The notes under the pieces: generated by a model
Told to the model about the DNA's origin: nothing
The model's database searches: none
What the model saw: the letters and a program-made list of their open reading frames with translations, nothing else
Origin: Bacillus_AD sp047238185
GTDB taxonomy: Bacteria > Bacillota > Bacilli > Bacillales > DSM-1321
Assembly (NCBI RefSeq): GCF_047238185.1
Contig: NZ_JBDFMI010000001.1
Location: forward strand, 310,001 to 374,000
Direction of reading: 5' to 3'
Length of the DNA: 64,000 nucleotides
Made by a program: the position numbers and the translations under genes
Shown here: positions 32,474 through 45,364 of the stretch, piece by piece
Layout: every line of letters begins with the position of its first letter
Numbering within the stretch: position 1 is the first letter of the stretch

Positions 32474-32504
32474 AAAGCCTTAGAACCAAATGGTTCTAAG
32501 GCTT
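32474..32504 (-). terminator. Terminator of tRNA-Ala
   Basis: AAGCCTTAGAACC pairs with GGTTCTAAGGCTT around ATTT on the minus strand, followed by TTTAATTTTT. Confidence 0.85.
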
Positions 32505-32510
32505 AAGTGA

Positions 32511-32583
32511 TGGAGAATAGGGGGCTCGAACCCCTGACCTCTACGCTGCCAGCGTAGCGCTCTCCCAGCTGAGCTAATCCCCC
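32511..32583 (-). tRNA. tRNA-Ala(GGC)
   Basis: Full cloverleaf on the minus strand; the anticodon loop CTGGCAG gives anticodon GGC. The acceptor stem is GGGGGAT/ATTCTCC and the 3' CCA is not encoded. It is a lone tRNA gene with its own terminator, separate from the main cluster. Confidence 0.93.
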
Positions 32584-32656
32584 GGGATAAAATTAGGACT
32601 ACCTCTCTATTTTTATCCGAAAAGAGCTGCTTTGTCAATTACTAATTTCAAATTAA

Positions 32657-33370
32657 TTAAAAATCTTGTATTTCAACCGCTTTAATCCCATCAATTTGTT
32701 TGATTTGTTCATATACTTCAACTGCTGATTTTTGCCGATGCACTGTAATGGTCATTTGGATTAAATGGATGGAATCCATATCCCGGATTTTAATGGATTT
32801 AATTTGGATATGTTTGGATTTAACGGCGGTTACGATGCTTTGGATTCTTTCCTGGTCGGAAACCTTCAATTGCAGCAGCAAGACCTTGTGCCTCAATTGT
32901 TTAGGGCCGACATAATTCATGACAAGCGGAAGTATATCCACACTTATAATAATTAAAAAAACAACTGCCACGGCCTCGATGAAAAATCCTGCCCCGACAG
33001 CAATCCCGATTCCGGCTGCCCCCCAAATAATGGCGGCCGTCGTTAATCCAGTAATGCTATCATTCTCCCGGCGAAGAATAACGCCTGCACCGAGGAAACC
33101 GACCCCTGAGACGATCTGGGCAGCCAGACGCAAAGGATCGAAAGAAATATTAACATGGTTCTGGGGCGGCGAGATATAAGTCGTATCTATTGATACAATC
33201 GTCAACAAACAGCTGACAATTGAAATGACAAGACTTGTTTTCAGGCCTACAGGCTTTCGTTTTATTTGCCGTTCCATTCCGAGAATCAATCCAAGCACTG
33301 CAGTCAATCCCAATTTAAGGAGTATATCCATCCGCGTGTGAAATGCAAATATATTTTCTAAGATATCCAA
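32657..33370 (-). CDS. MgtC/SapB family membrane protein
   Basis: A 237-residue protein with four or five N-terminal membrane segments and a cytoplasmic C-terminal domain of about 80 residues. LGLILGMERQIKRKPVGLKT and VSGVGFLGAGVILRRE are the diagnostic MgtC/SapB motifs, with the conserved GLTTAA following. The C-terminal part has an ACT-like pattern (LQLKVSDQERIQSIVTAV). MgtC proteins help in low magnesium or acid and bind the ATP synthase in some bacteria; the role here is unknown. Single gene. Confidence 0.88.
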   Translation of the reverse strand: MDILENIFAFHTRMDILLKLGLTAVLGLILGMERQIKRKPVGLKTSLVISIVSCLLTIVSIDTTYISPPQNHVNISFDPLRLAAQIVSGVGFLGAGVILRRENDSITGLTTAAIIWGAAGIGIAVGAGFFIEAVAVVFLIIISVDILPLVMNYVGPKQLRHKVLLLQLKVSDQERIQSIVTAVKSKHIQIKSIKIRDMDSIHLIQMTITVHRQKSAVEVYEQIKQIDGIKAVEIQDF

Positions 33371-33583
33371 TGTGTCACCCCCTATTTATATACAAGTAAA
33401 TCAAGTTACGTGTTGAATATCAGCGGGATATCCCATTAGAATACAAATGAGTTTATGATTACTATTTTAGAAGGATCCTTGTTGCCAAAGATATCTTCTT
33501 TTTTCACTCTTATTCGTGACTTGCCGTAATTATTCAGAGTAAAATGATTTATGTGTCTTTAATTATACCTCGAGGAGGGCGAA

Positions 33584-34486
33584 ATGAAGCAACCAAAGTA
33601 TAATCCTTATGTCTTATTGGCTATAGGGGTCCTCTCGGTTAGCACATCTGCTATTTTTGTAAAGTTATCTAGTGCATCTTCCGGAGTGATCGCCTTTTAT
33701 CGCTTGTTCTTTTCAGTGGCATTCATGCTGCCGGTCTTTCTCTGGAAGTTTAAGGGAGAACTAAAATTCATTAAAAAGAGAGATTGGTGGCTGATGTCTG
33801 GTGCGGGAATATTTCTGGCCTTTCATTTCATCTTATGGTTTGAATCGCTTCGATATACATCCGTAGCCAGTTCTACAGTATTGGTAACCATCCAGCCGAT
33901 ATTTGCATTTATGGGAGCTTTTCTCTTTTTTAAAGAGAAAATTTCTATGAAAGGATTGCTTAGCGGCTTAATAGCGGTAGCAGGCAGCTTTATTATTAGC
34001 TGGGGGGATTTCAAAGTGAGCGGAATGGCTTTGTTTGGAGATATTCTTGCTTTGATTGCCTGTGGGCTTATAACAGCCTACTTATTGGTCGGCCAAGATG
34101 TTAGAAGAAGAGTTTCTCTTATTACATATACGCTTCTAGTATATACTGCAAGCACCGTGACGCTGTTGGTGTATGTTCTTTTTAGTGGGCAACCGCTCAT
34201 GGGTTATCCTGCTGGCGATTGGGTTTATTTTATTCTATTGGCTTTGATCCCCACATTGCTAGGACATACATTGTTTAATTGGTCAGTCCGATGGATATCT
34301 GCTACAACCATTTCTATGGCTATTCTTTTGGAACCGATCGGTGCAGCTATTTTGGCGTATTTCATATTGGGTGAAAAAATCATGGCAACACAAGTAATAG
34401 GTGGACTTATCGTCATTGCGGGACTATGCTTTTTCCTTATAGATGAAAGAAGTGCAAAAACAAAGCAACGTAAAAAGAGTGCATAA
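33584..34486 (+). CDS. DMT superfamily (EamA) transporter
   Basis: A 300-residue membrane protein with ten hydrophobic segments in two EamA repeats. YNPYVLLAIGVLSVSTSAIFVKLSSA opens repeat 1, and SSTVLVTIQPIFAFMGAFLFFKE and ATTISMAILLEPIGAAILAYFILGE are the ends of repeats 1 and 2, typical of the drug/metabolite transporter family. ATG 33584 follows GAGGAGGG. The substrate is unknown; no neighbouring biosynthetic gene gives a clue. Confidence 0.88.
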   Translation: MKQPKYNPYVLLAIGVLSVSTSAIFVKLSSASSGVIAFYRLFFSVAFMLPVFLWKFKGELKFIKKRDWWLMSGAGIFLAFHFILWFESLRYTSVASSTVLVTIQPIFAFMGAFLFFKEKISMKGLLSGLIAVAGSFIISWGDFKVSGMALFGDILALIACGLITAYLLVGQDVRRRVSLITYTLLVYTASTVTLLVYVLFSGQPLMGYPAGDWVYFILLALIPTLLGHTLFNWSVRWISATTISMAILLEPIGAAILAYFILGEKIMATQVIGGLIVIAGLCFFLIDERSAKTKQRKKSA

Positions 34487-34492
34487 ATTCAT

Positions 34493-34525
34493 AAGGCAAG
34501 CAATCATGAAGTGCTTGCCTTATAT
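34493..34525 (+). terminator. Terminator of the EamA transporter gene
   Basis: AAGGCAAGCA pairs with TGCTTGCCTT, followed by ATATTCATTT. The stretch 34526-34660 contains no gene. Confidence 0.8.
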
Positions 34526-34666
34526 TCATTTAGGGGATTCTTTTAGTTTTTTTTAAAAAACTTCAAAAAAACTATTGCGCGATTATGATTATCATGTTAA
34601 ATTATATCTTGTCGCTAAGATACAGCGAAGAAAACAAACACTGAAAAACATCTTTGAAAAAAGTTG

Positions 34667-34695
34667 TTGACAGTAATATAACAAAATGTTATATT
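34667..34695 (+). promoter_or_regulatory. rRNA operon promoter P1
   Basis: TTGACA (34667-34672), 17 bases, TATATT (34690-34695). Confidence 0.8.
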
Positions 34696-34742
34696 AAAAA
34701 AGTCGCTCGAACGAGAGCTGTAAAAACAAAAGAAAAAAGTTA

Positions 34743-34770
34743 TTGACATCGAAAGTTATTCTGGTATAAT
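34743..34770 (+). promoter_or_regulatory. rRNA operon promoter P2
   Basis: TTGACA (34743-34748), 16 bases, TATAAT (34765-34770), a near-perfect sigma-A promoter about 130 bases ahead of the 16S gene. The tandem P1/P2 arrangement is normal for Bacillus rRNA operons. Confidence 0.9.
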
Positions 34771-34900
34771 AAGAAGGCTGATTCGATATCAACAAAATGT
34801 TCTTTGAAAACTAAACAAGACAACACGTCAACGTTAATTCTAAACGAAGTTCCAACAGAGTTGGAACAAACAAGTTTTATTTTATGAGCAAGTCAAACAC

Positions 34901-36458
<1,558 letters not shown>

Positions 36459-36669
36459 AAATTAGAAGAATGTTACGTGACTGTCTTGTTTAGTTTTGAG
36501 AGAGCATCATCTTTCTCAAAACTCAGTTGGATCAGCTTAGGCTGGCCGACAACATTGTTCCTTGAAAACTAGATAACAGTAAAGTAAACAAACACACCAA
36601 GTAACACCATCATTTCTTGCGAAATGATTTGAAGTACGCTTTGTACAACAAAGCGCCACTGACCATAAT

Positions 36670-39604
<2,935 letters not shown>

Positions 39605-39845
39605 AAAAGAAAGGCGAAGGCGACTGTTCAGCTTTGACAGGCGTTGGAGGGCCGGCTCATCAAAATCCCGCTTTTGGATTTGAAGTGACGGACCGAAACG
39701 ACCGAAAAGCTAGGAGCCGTAGCTGGACATAGAAAAGTTACATGTGTTTGAATGCCTCTGTTATCTAGTTTTGAAGGAATAAATATAAATTTGTTCTTGA
39801 AATTATTTGAAAGACTGTATATAATAATATTTGTCTCAAATAAAT

Positions 39846-39963
<118 letters not shown>

Positions 39964-39972
39964 TACAAAAAT

Positions 39973-40048
39973 GGAGGATTAGCTCAGCTGGGAGAGCATC
40001 TGCCTTACAAGCAGAGGGTCGGCGGTTCGATCCCGTCATCCTCCACCA
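39973..40048 (+). tRNA. tRNA-Val(TAC)
   Basis: 76 bases with encoded CCA; anticodon TAC in loop CTTACAA. First of 21 tRNAs after the 5S gene. Confidence 0.96.
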
Positions 40049-40055
40049 TAACAAT

Positions 40056-40131
<76 letters not shown>

Positions 40132-40137
40132 TTTGAA

Positions 40138-40213
40138 GAGCCATTAGCTCAGTTGGTAGAGCATCTGACTTTTAATCAGAGGGTCGAAGGTTCGAATCCT
40201 TCATGGCTCACCA
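40138..40213 (+). tRNA. tRNA-Lys(TTT)
   Basis: 76 bases with encoded CCA; anticodon TTT. Confidence 0.96.
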
Positions 40214-40220
40214 TTTATAT

Positions 40221-40305
40221 GCGGGTGTGGCGGAATTGGCAGACGCACCAGACTTAGGATCTGGCGCCTTACGGCGTGGGGGTTCAAGTCCCTTCACCCG
40301 CACCA
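40221..40305 (+). tRNA. tRNA-Leu(TAG)
   Basis: 85 bases with a long variable arm and encoded CCA; anticodon TAG in loop CTTAGGA. Confidence 0.96.
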
Positions 40306-40308
40306 TTT

Positions 40309-40383
40309 GCGGAAGTAGTTCAGTGGTAGAATACAACCTTGCCAAGGTTGGGGTCGCGGGTTCGAATCCCGTCTTCCGCTCCA
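40309..40383 (+). tRNA. tRNA-Gly(GCC)
   Basis: 75 bases with encoded CCA; anticodon GCC. Confidence 0.96.
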
Positions 40384-40395
40384 AAGAGTTCCAAA

Positions 40396-40484
40396 GCCGG
40401 GGTGGCGGAACTGGCAGACGCACAGGACTTAAAATCCTGCGGTAGGTGACTACCGTACCGGTTCGATTCCGGTCCTCGGCACCA
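40396..40484 (+). tRNA. tRNA-Leu(TAA)
   Basis: 89 bases with a long variable arm and encoded CCA; anticodon TAA. Confidence 0.96.
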
Positions 40485-40508
40485 TTTATTATATTATATG
40501 TGAAATAT

Positions 40509-40585
<77 letters not shown>

Positions 40586-40590
40586 TATTT

Positions 40591-40667
40591 CGGGAAGTAG
40601 CTCAGCTTGGTAGAGCACTTGGTTTGGGACCAAGGGGTCGCAGGTTCGAATCCTGTCTTCCCGACCA
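40591..40667 (+). tRNA. tRNA-Pro(TGG)
   Basis: 77 bases with encoded CCA; anticodon TGG. Confidence 0.96.
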
Positions 40668-40680
40668 TTACATATTAATT

Positions 40681-40756
40681 GGGGCCTTAGCTCAGCTGGG
40701 AGAGCGCCTGCCTTGCACGCAGGAGGTCAGCGGTTCGATCCCGCTAGGCTCCACCA
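40681..40756 (+). tRNA. tRNA-Ala(TGC)
   Basis: 76 bases with encoded CCA; anticodon TGC. Confidence 0.96.
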
Positions 40757-40785
40757 TTTAATATTATATAATCCTTATCTATTTT

Positions 40786-40862
40786 GGCGGTGTAGCTCAG
40801 CTGGCTAGAGCGTACGGTTCATACCCGTGAGGTCGGGGGTTCGATCCCCTCCGCCGCTACCA
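40786..40862 (+). tRNA. tRNA-Met(CAT), elongator
   Basis: 77 bases with encoded CCA; anticodon CAT. The normal first acceptor pair makes it an elongator-type tRNA, and its place in the trnB-like order fits Met. Confidence 0.9.
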
Positions 40863-40868
40863 AAATAA

Positions 40869-40945
40869 GGACCTTTAGCTCAGCTGGTTAGAGCAGACGG
40901 CTCATAACCGTCCGGTCGTAGGTTCGAGTCCTACAAGGTCCACCA
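40869..40945 (+). tRNA. tRNA-Ile2(CAT), lysidine type
   Basis: 77 bases with encoded CCA; genomic anticodon CAT. Sequence and position match the B. subtilis tRNA-Ile whose C34 is changed to lysidine by TilS. An elongator Met is the alternative. Confidence 0.75.
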
Positions 40946-40962
40946 TATTATTTCTTTTATGC

Positions 40963-41055
40963 GGAGGTATACCCAAGTTCGGCTGAAGGGATCGGTCTTG
41001 AAAACCGACAGGGGCTTAACGGCTCGCGGGGGTTCGAATCCCTCTACCTCCTCCA
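40963..41055 (+). tRNA. tRNA-Ser(TGA)
   Basis: 93 bases with a long variable arm and encoded CCA; anticodon TGA. Confidence 0.96.
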
Positions 41056-41085
41056 TTTTTTAAAAGAAATCAACATTATTACCGT

Positions 41086-41159
<74 letters not shown>

Positions 41160-41166
41160 TCAGAAA

Positions 41167-41242
41167 GGTCCCGTGGTGTAGCGGTTAACATGCCTGCCTG
41201 TCACGCAGGAGATCGCGGGTTCGATTCCCGTCGGGACCGCCA
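41167..41242 (+). tRNA. tRNA-Asp(GTC)
   Basis: 76 bases with encoded CCA; anticodon GTC. Confidence 0.96.
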
Positions 41243-41327
41243 TTCTTACATGGTAGAATGGCAAATCCTTCTACATACTAGATGAAGGATGCTGAAATCT
41301 GCTCATGCAGATCCTTAATATACTAAT
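41243..41327 (+). other. Three consecutive hairpins in a tRNA spacer
   Basis: The 85-base spacer between tRNA-Asp and tRNA-Phe holds CATTCT/AGAATG, ATCCTTC/GAAGGAT and ATCTGC/GCAGAT hairpins in a row. None has a T run, so they are not plain terminators. They may be processing signals or the trace of a lost tRNA. Confidence 0.5.
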
Positions 41328-41403
41328 GGCTCAGTAGCTCAGTCGGTAGAGCAAAGGACTGAAAATCCTTGTGTCGGCGGTTCGATTCCGTCCTGAGCCA
41401 CCA
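41328..41403 (+). tRNA. tRNA-Phe(GAA)
   Basis: 76 bases with encoded CCA; anticodon GAA. Confidence 0.96.
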
Positions 41404-41419
41404 TATTTTTAAATATAAC

Positions 41420-41496
41420 GGCGATTGTGGCGAAGTGGTTAACGCATCGGATTGTGGTTCCGACATTCGTGGGTTCGATTCCCATCAGTCGCCCCA
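41420..41496 (+). tRNA. tRNA-His(GTG)
   Basis: 77 bases including the extra G at position -1 opposite C73, and encoded CCA; anticodon GTG. Confidence 0.95.
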
Positions 41497-41503
41497 TATA
41501 TAT

Positions 41504-41577
41504 GCGGGTGTAGTTTAGTGGTAAAACCTCAGCCTTCCAAGCTGATGATGAGGGTTCGATTCCCTTCACCCGCTCCA
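41504..41577 (+). tRNA. tRNA-Gly(TCC)
   Basis: 74 bases with encoded CCA; anticodon TCC. Confidence 0.96.
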
Positions 41578-41583
41578 AAGAAT

Positions 41584-41660
<77 letters not shown>

Positions 41661-41661
41661 T

Positions 41662-41736
41662 TCCGCAGTAGCTCAGTGGTAGAGCACTCGGCTGTTAACC
41701 GAGCGGTCGTAGGTTCGAATCCTACCTGCGGAGCCA
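41662..41736 (+). tRNA. tRNA-Asn(GTT)
   Basis: 75 bases with encoded CCA; anticodon GTT. Confidence 0.96.
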
Positions 41737-41748
41737 TTTTTATATTGT

Positions 41749-41839
41749 GGGGAAGTACTCAAGAGGCTGAAGAGGCGCCCCTGCTAAGGGTGTAGGTCGC
41801 GTAAGCGGCGCGAGGGTTCAAATCCCTCCTTCTCCGCCA
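41749..41839 (+). tRNA. tRNA-Ser(GCT)
   Basis: 91 bases with a long variable arm and encoded CCA; anticodon GCT. Confidence 0.95.
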
Positions 41840-41843
41840 TATT

Positions 41844-41915
41844 GGCCCGTTGGTCAAGCGGTTAAGACACCGCCCTTTCACGGCGGTAACACGGGTTCGA
41901 ATCCCGTACGGGTCA
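41844..41915 (+). tRNA. tRNA-Glu(TTC)
   Basis: 72 bases; anticodon TTC; CCA not encoded. Last tRNA of the cluster. Confidence 0.95.
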
Positions 41916-41921
41916 TCTATA

Positions 41922-41956
41922 GAAAACATGCAACTAGAAATTGCATGTTTTTTTTG
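41922..41956 (+). terminator. Terminator of the rRNA-tRNA operon
   Basis: AAAACATGCAA pairs with TTGCATGTTTT around CTAGAAA, followed by TTTTTG. Confidence 0.92.
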
Positions 41957-42166
41957 TTGTCTTCTGGTATATGAATCTGAATAGAACAAACTATTCAGAT
42001 GTATACGATCTTTTTCAGTAGTCGTAATGGCAGGAAGAATAAACATAATACATATAAGCGAGCAACAACGGTTTCAAAAGATAGGCTTTTGGTTAGCCAG
42101 GGCAGATCCAGTTAATTTCATGAATAAATAGTATTTCCTATTGAGAAGAGAGCAAAGGAGAGTTCA

Positions 42167-42766
42167 ATGATGATTCAATCAGAGCAAAATATTGAACAAT
42201 TGATTAGTAGAGACCAGTGGATGATGGATATTTTACAGACTGTTCAACAATTGAAGTTGCCAGATTGGTGGATATGCGCCGGGTTTATCCGGAATAAAAT
42301 ATGGGACACTCTTCATGGTAAAACGGTGTCGTCACCGCTAGGAGATGTCGATGTCGTTTATTTTGATCGGGTCCATACAGAGAAAGAGCATGAGCTGTAT
42401 TATGAAGAACAACTAATTCAATGGAAACCTAATATCCCATGGAGTGTGAAAAATCAGGCCAGAATGCATAAGGTCAATCATGATGAACCTTATCATTCAT
42501 CTATGGATGCGATAGCGAAATTTCCAGAAACGGTTACTGCAGCGGGTGCTACTCTGGATAATAGGGGTAACCTTGTATTGTCGGCTCCCCATGGATGGGA
42601 CGATCTGTTGAATATGATTGTAAGACCAACTCCTATAGCCCTTGAAAATGCCCACGTCTGGAAGGTCTATAATAGAAGAAAAAAAGTAAAGAATTGGTCA
42701 CTAACATGGGAAAAAGTCATATATGCTGATATTGCTTCACCTTTTGCTGATCAGCATAATAGATAA
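42167..42766 (+). CDS. Nucleotidyltransferase family protein (NTP_transf_6 type)
   Basis: A 199-residue cytoplasmic protein. WWICAGFIRNKIWD and GDVDVVYFD supply the Gly-aromatic and double-Asp pattern of the pol-beta-like NTP_transf_6 family (PF06042), and TAAGATLDNRGNLVLSAPHG fits its C-terminal part. The natural substrate is not known. The start could be either of two adjacent ATGs (42167 or 42170), after AAAGGAGAG. It is a single gene with its own terminator, next to the tRNA cluster. Confidence 0.82.
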   Translation: MMIQSEQNIEQLISRDQWMMDILQTVQQLKLPDWWICAGFIRNKIWDTLHGKTVSSPLGDVDVVYFDRVHTEKEHELYYEEQLIQWKPNIPWSVKNQARMHKVNHDEPYHSSMDAIAKFPETVTAAGATLDNRGNLVLSAPHGWDDLLNMIVRPTPIALENAHVWKVYNRRKKVKNWSLTWEKVIYADIASPFADQHNR

Positions 42767-42774
42767 ATTAAAAG

Positions 42775-42803
42775 AGATCCCGGCTGTTTTATATCCGGGA
42801 TCT
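42775..42803 (+). terminator. Terminator between the nucleotidyltransferase gene and yteA
   Basis: AGATCCCGG pairs with CCGGGATCT; it serves two converging genes. Confidence 0.82.
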
Positions 42804-42813
42804 TATTACGTAT

Positions 42814-43554
42814 TCACTTTTCTTCTCCAGTATAGCTATCTCTCTTTTTATAAGGGATATCCCCTAGCGGTGATTCAAGATGTTCTTCATCCAATTTTTC
42901 TTCATATTTCTTAAATTCTTCTGATTCATATGTTTTGGCGTCGTTTCCTTTTATATCAGTAGCTGTAAACGATTCATAGGGTTCTGTACTGCCTTCCTTT
43001 TCTTCGCTATAAATGTCATCGTAGGAATCCTTAGGCGTCTGGAAATCGGCGGGAGTTTCGGAAGTTCCATAGTTAGCTACTTCCTTGAAGCTGTCAATGT
43101 CGTCATTGATTCTAGGATCATGCTTTGTTTCGAAGGAATTCGGCTCTATGGGCGATAAGATTTCTTCTTCAACGGGCCGGTCAGTCTCTTTGGATTGGCT
43201 AGGTGTATGTTTGACACAATAAAGTGTATAGGGGATCGCCTCTAGCCGTTCATATGGAATATCGATGCCGCATGTTTTACATTTGCCATATGTCCCTTCT
43301 TCAATGGCTTGCAGAGCTTCATTGATGTTATCTATCTCGGTAGACATATGGTCGTCCAAGGCATAATTTTTTTCACGGTCGGCAAGTTCTGTCCCTAAAT
43401 CGGCAGGGTGGTTATCATAAGATGAGAGTTCGTCTACCGTATCGCTAAGGCTGACATCATCTGTTGGGTTATTATTGTTGATCACATGCTGTGAGTCTTT
43501 TTTCATTTGTACTAATTGTTCTTTTAATTTTTGGCATTGTTTTGTAGTAATCAT
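42814..43554 (-). CDS. yteA: YteA-like TraR/DksA zinc-finger protein
   Basis: A 246-residue protein of the TraR/DksA-type family. Residues 1-75 are helical, then comes EALQAIEEGTYGKCKTCG and a second Cys/His portion (IPYTLYCVKH) forming the C4-like zinc finger near residues 93-115. The C-terminal 110 residues are acidic and probably disordered. In B. subtilis yteA lies next to the menaquinone genes, as it does here. Its partner menA, found nearby in B. subtilis, is absent from this window. Function is unknown; the family includes sporulation-expressed proteins. Confidence 0.85.
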   Translation of the reverse strand: MITTKQCQKLKEQLVQMKKDSQHVINNNNPTDDVSLSDTVDELSSYDNHPADLGTELADREKNYALDDHMSTEIDNINEALQAIEEGTYGKCKTCGIDIPYERLEAIPYTLYCVKHTPSQSKETDRPVEEEILSPIEPNSFETKHDPRINDDIDSFKEVANYGTSETPADFQTPKDSYDDIYSEEKEGSTEPYESFTATDIKGNDAKTYESEEFKKYEEKLDEEHLESPLGDIPYKKRDSYTGEEK

Positions 43555-43933
43555 AGTGAACCTCCTATTGGATTGTGTTTAATTCATTGCCGCATTTTGT
43601 TCTTTTTCTATACCCGGTTAAACTGTAATGAAACAATGGCAGCTATAATGGGAGCTCTATGAAATGACAAAAGTTACTGCAATCTTTTTCGGTGAAAAGA
43701 TAGAGGGTTCAGTGTAAAATAGATATATGAGCGTTTTTTCACATGAAAAAAGGAACGCATACTAAATAGGAAGAGATTTTCTACTAATGGATGGATAATT
43801 GGACATTGGGTGCTCATTATTTGAGGAATCAGAATAAATCCTATCCGTTAATAGGAATCGAGGATTTGAATAATTGACACAATTCATTTACGGGGTGTAT
43901 CTTTAAATAGGTTTAAAGGAACGTTAAGAATGA
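43555..43933. other. Divergent intergenic region between yteA and menF
   Basis: About 380 bases with no gene I can support; menA is not here. It carries the menF promoter candidate and a loose palindrome (GCGTTTTTTCACATG / AAAAAAGGAACGC) near 43733-43760. Confidence 0.5.
43874..43903 (+). promoter_or_regulatory. Candidate promoter of the men operon
   Basis: TTGACA (43874-43879), 18 bases, TATCTT (43898-43903), about 55 bases before the menF start. Confidence 0.55.
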
Positions 43934-43957
43934 ATGGAAAAAGGGGGTATTGTTGGA

Positions 43958-45364
43958 ATGGCTATCGGAATAGAAATACGCACTCTGGAAGGGCTTCAAA
44001 CGTGCTTACAGAAGGCAAATAAATTGAATACAAATATATTGTACAGTTCAGTAGTGAAAATGAATCATATAAGCCCCCTTTCTTTTTATATGGCAGGTAG
44101 AGATCTGTATTTGGGTGAACGTTTTTTCTGGAAGGAATCCATGGACGATTTTGCAATAGCAGGATTGGGGAAGGTTGATCTTTTTCAAGCTGAAGCAAAT
44201 GCTGAACGGTATTCATATATAGAAGAAAAGTGGAGACAAATGAATGCTGACGCCATACTTGTTCAGGAGAATAAGATTCCTGGCACAGGCCCTCTCCTTT
44301 TCGGCGGTTTTTCTTTTGATTATCAAAAGAGCCAGTCGATGCTATGGGACCAGTTCGGCGATAACTTTTTTTATGTTCCCCAATATATGATTACGTTGGC
44401 ACATGGAGCTGCATATCTTACAATCAATATTAATTGCTCACCTGGAGATGATATGGACTATTTAGTGGAAATGGTCAAAAAAGGCGAAGAATTAGCCAAT
44501 CGATGCCAGGAGCAGGAATTATCGGTTACTAATCGAATGCTATCCGTGAATGAGGTTGATCCTGAGGGCTGGAAGCAATGTGTGAGAGAAGCTGTCCACA
44601 CCATTACAGAGACAGATATGAATAAAATTGTGCTGGCCCGCGAACGAAGAATCGTATTTGAAAAGGCTATCCGATCAGAAGATGTGTTGGCGAAACTCAT
44701 GGAGCAGCAAGGAACTAGTTTTATCTTCAGTATAGAATCAGGCAAGGATTGTTTTGTAGGGGCCTCCCCTGAACGCCTGGTGAAAAAACAGGATAAAGAA
44801 ATGCTTTCGACTTGTTTAGCGGGTTCCATAGCACGGGGAATGAATGAAACGGAAGATGACCAATTAGGGCGTGCACTTCTCACTGATCCAAAGAATTTGG
44901 TTGAACACGGATATGTGGTTTCTATGATTAAACAGTCGTTAGAAGAAGTGTGTACCGATGTTAAGGTACCTGCTGAACCAGTTTTGATGAAATTAAAATT
45001 TATCCAGCATCTGTATACACCTGTCACAGCTATATGCCCGGAAAATATATCATTGCTTGATGTTGTCAAACAATTGCATCCAACACCTGCCCTTGGAGGG
45101 TTGCCTAAGCAAAAAGCTGTCGATTGGATCCGTGCCCATGAGCGTTTGGAAAGAGGCCTTTATGGAGGGCCGCTTGGCTGGATGGATGCCCAAGGAAACG
45201 GCGAATATTGTGTTGCGCTGCGTTCAGCCCTATTGCAGGGAAAAGAAGCTTCTCTATTTGCAGGATGCGGGATTGTACAAGACTCAGTGGCTGAAGAGGA
45301 ATATAAGGAAACTGAGATTAAATTCAAGCCAATGATTACTGCTTTAGGAGGCATGCAAAAATGA
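43958..45364 (+). CDS. menF: Isochorismate synthase MenF
   Basis: Converts chorismate to isochorismate, first step of menaquinone synthesis. From ATG 43958, preceded by AAGGGGG at about nine bases, it has 468 residues (an ATG at 43934 is upstream of that site). The C-terminal chorismate-binding domain is clear: NKIVLARERRI, SFIFSIESGKDCFVGASPERLV, LHPTPALGGLPKQ and the metal-binding end GCGIVQDSVAEEEYKETEIK. Its stop overlaps menD by four bases. Confidence 0.93.
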   Translation: MAIGIEIRTLEGLQTCLQKANKLNTNILYSSVVKMNHISPLSFYMAGRDLYLGERFFWKESMDDFAIAGLGKVDLFQAEANAERYSYIEEKWRQMNADAILVQENKIPGTGPLLFGGFSFDYQKSQSMLWDQFGDNFFYVPQYMITLAHGAAYLTININCSPGDDMDYLVEMVKKGEELANRCQEQELSVTNRMLSVNEVDPEGWKQCVREAVHTITETDMNKIVLARERRIVFEKAIRSEDVLAKLMEQQGTSFIFSIESGKDCFVGASPERLVKKQDKEMLSTCLAGSIARGMNETEDDQLGRALLTDPKNLVEHGYVVSMIKQSLEEVCTDVKVPAEPVLMKLKFIQHLYTPVTAICPENISLLDVVKQLHPTPALGGLPKQKAVDWIRAHERLERGLYGGPLGWMDAQGNGEYCVALRSALLQGKEASLFAGCGIVQDSVAEEEYKETEIKFKPMITALGGMQK

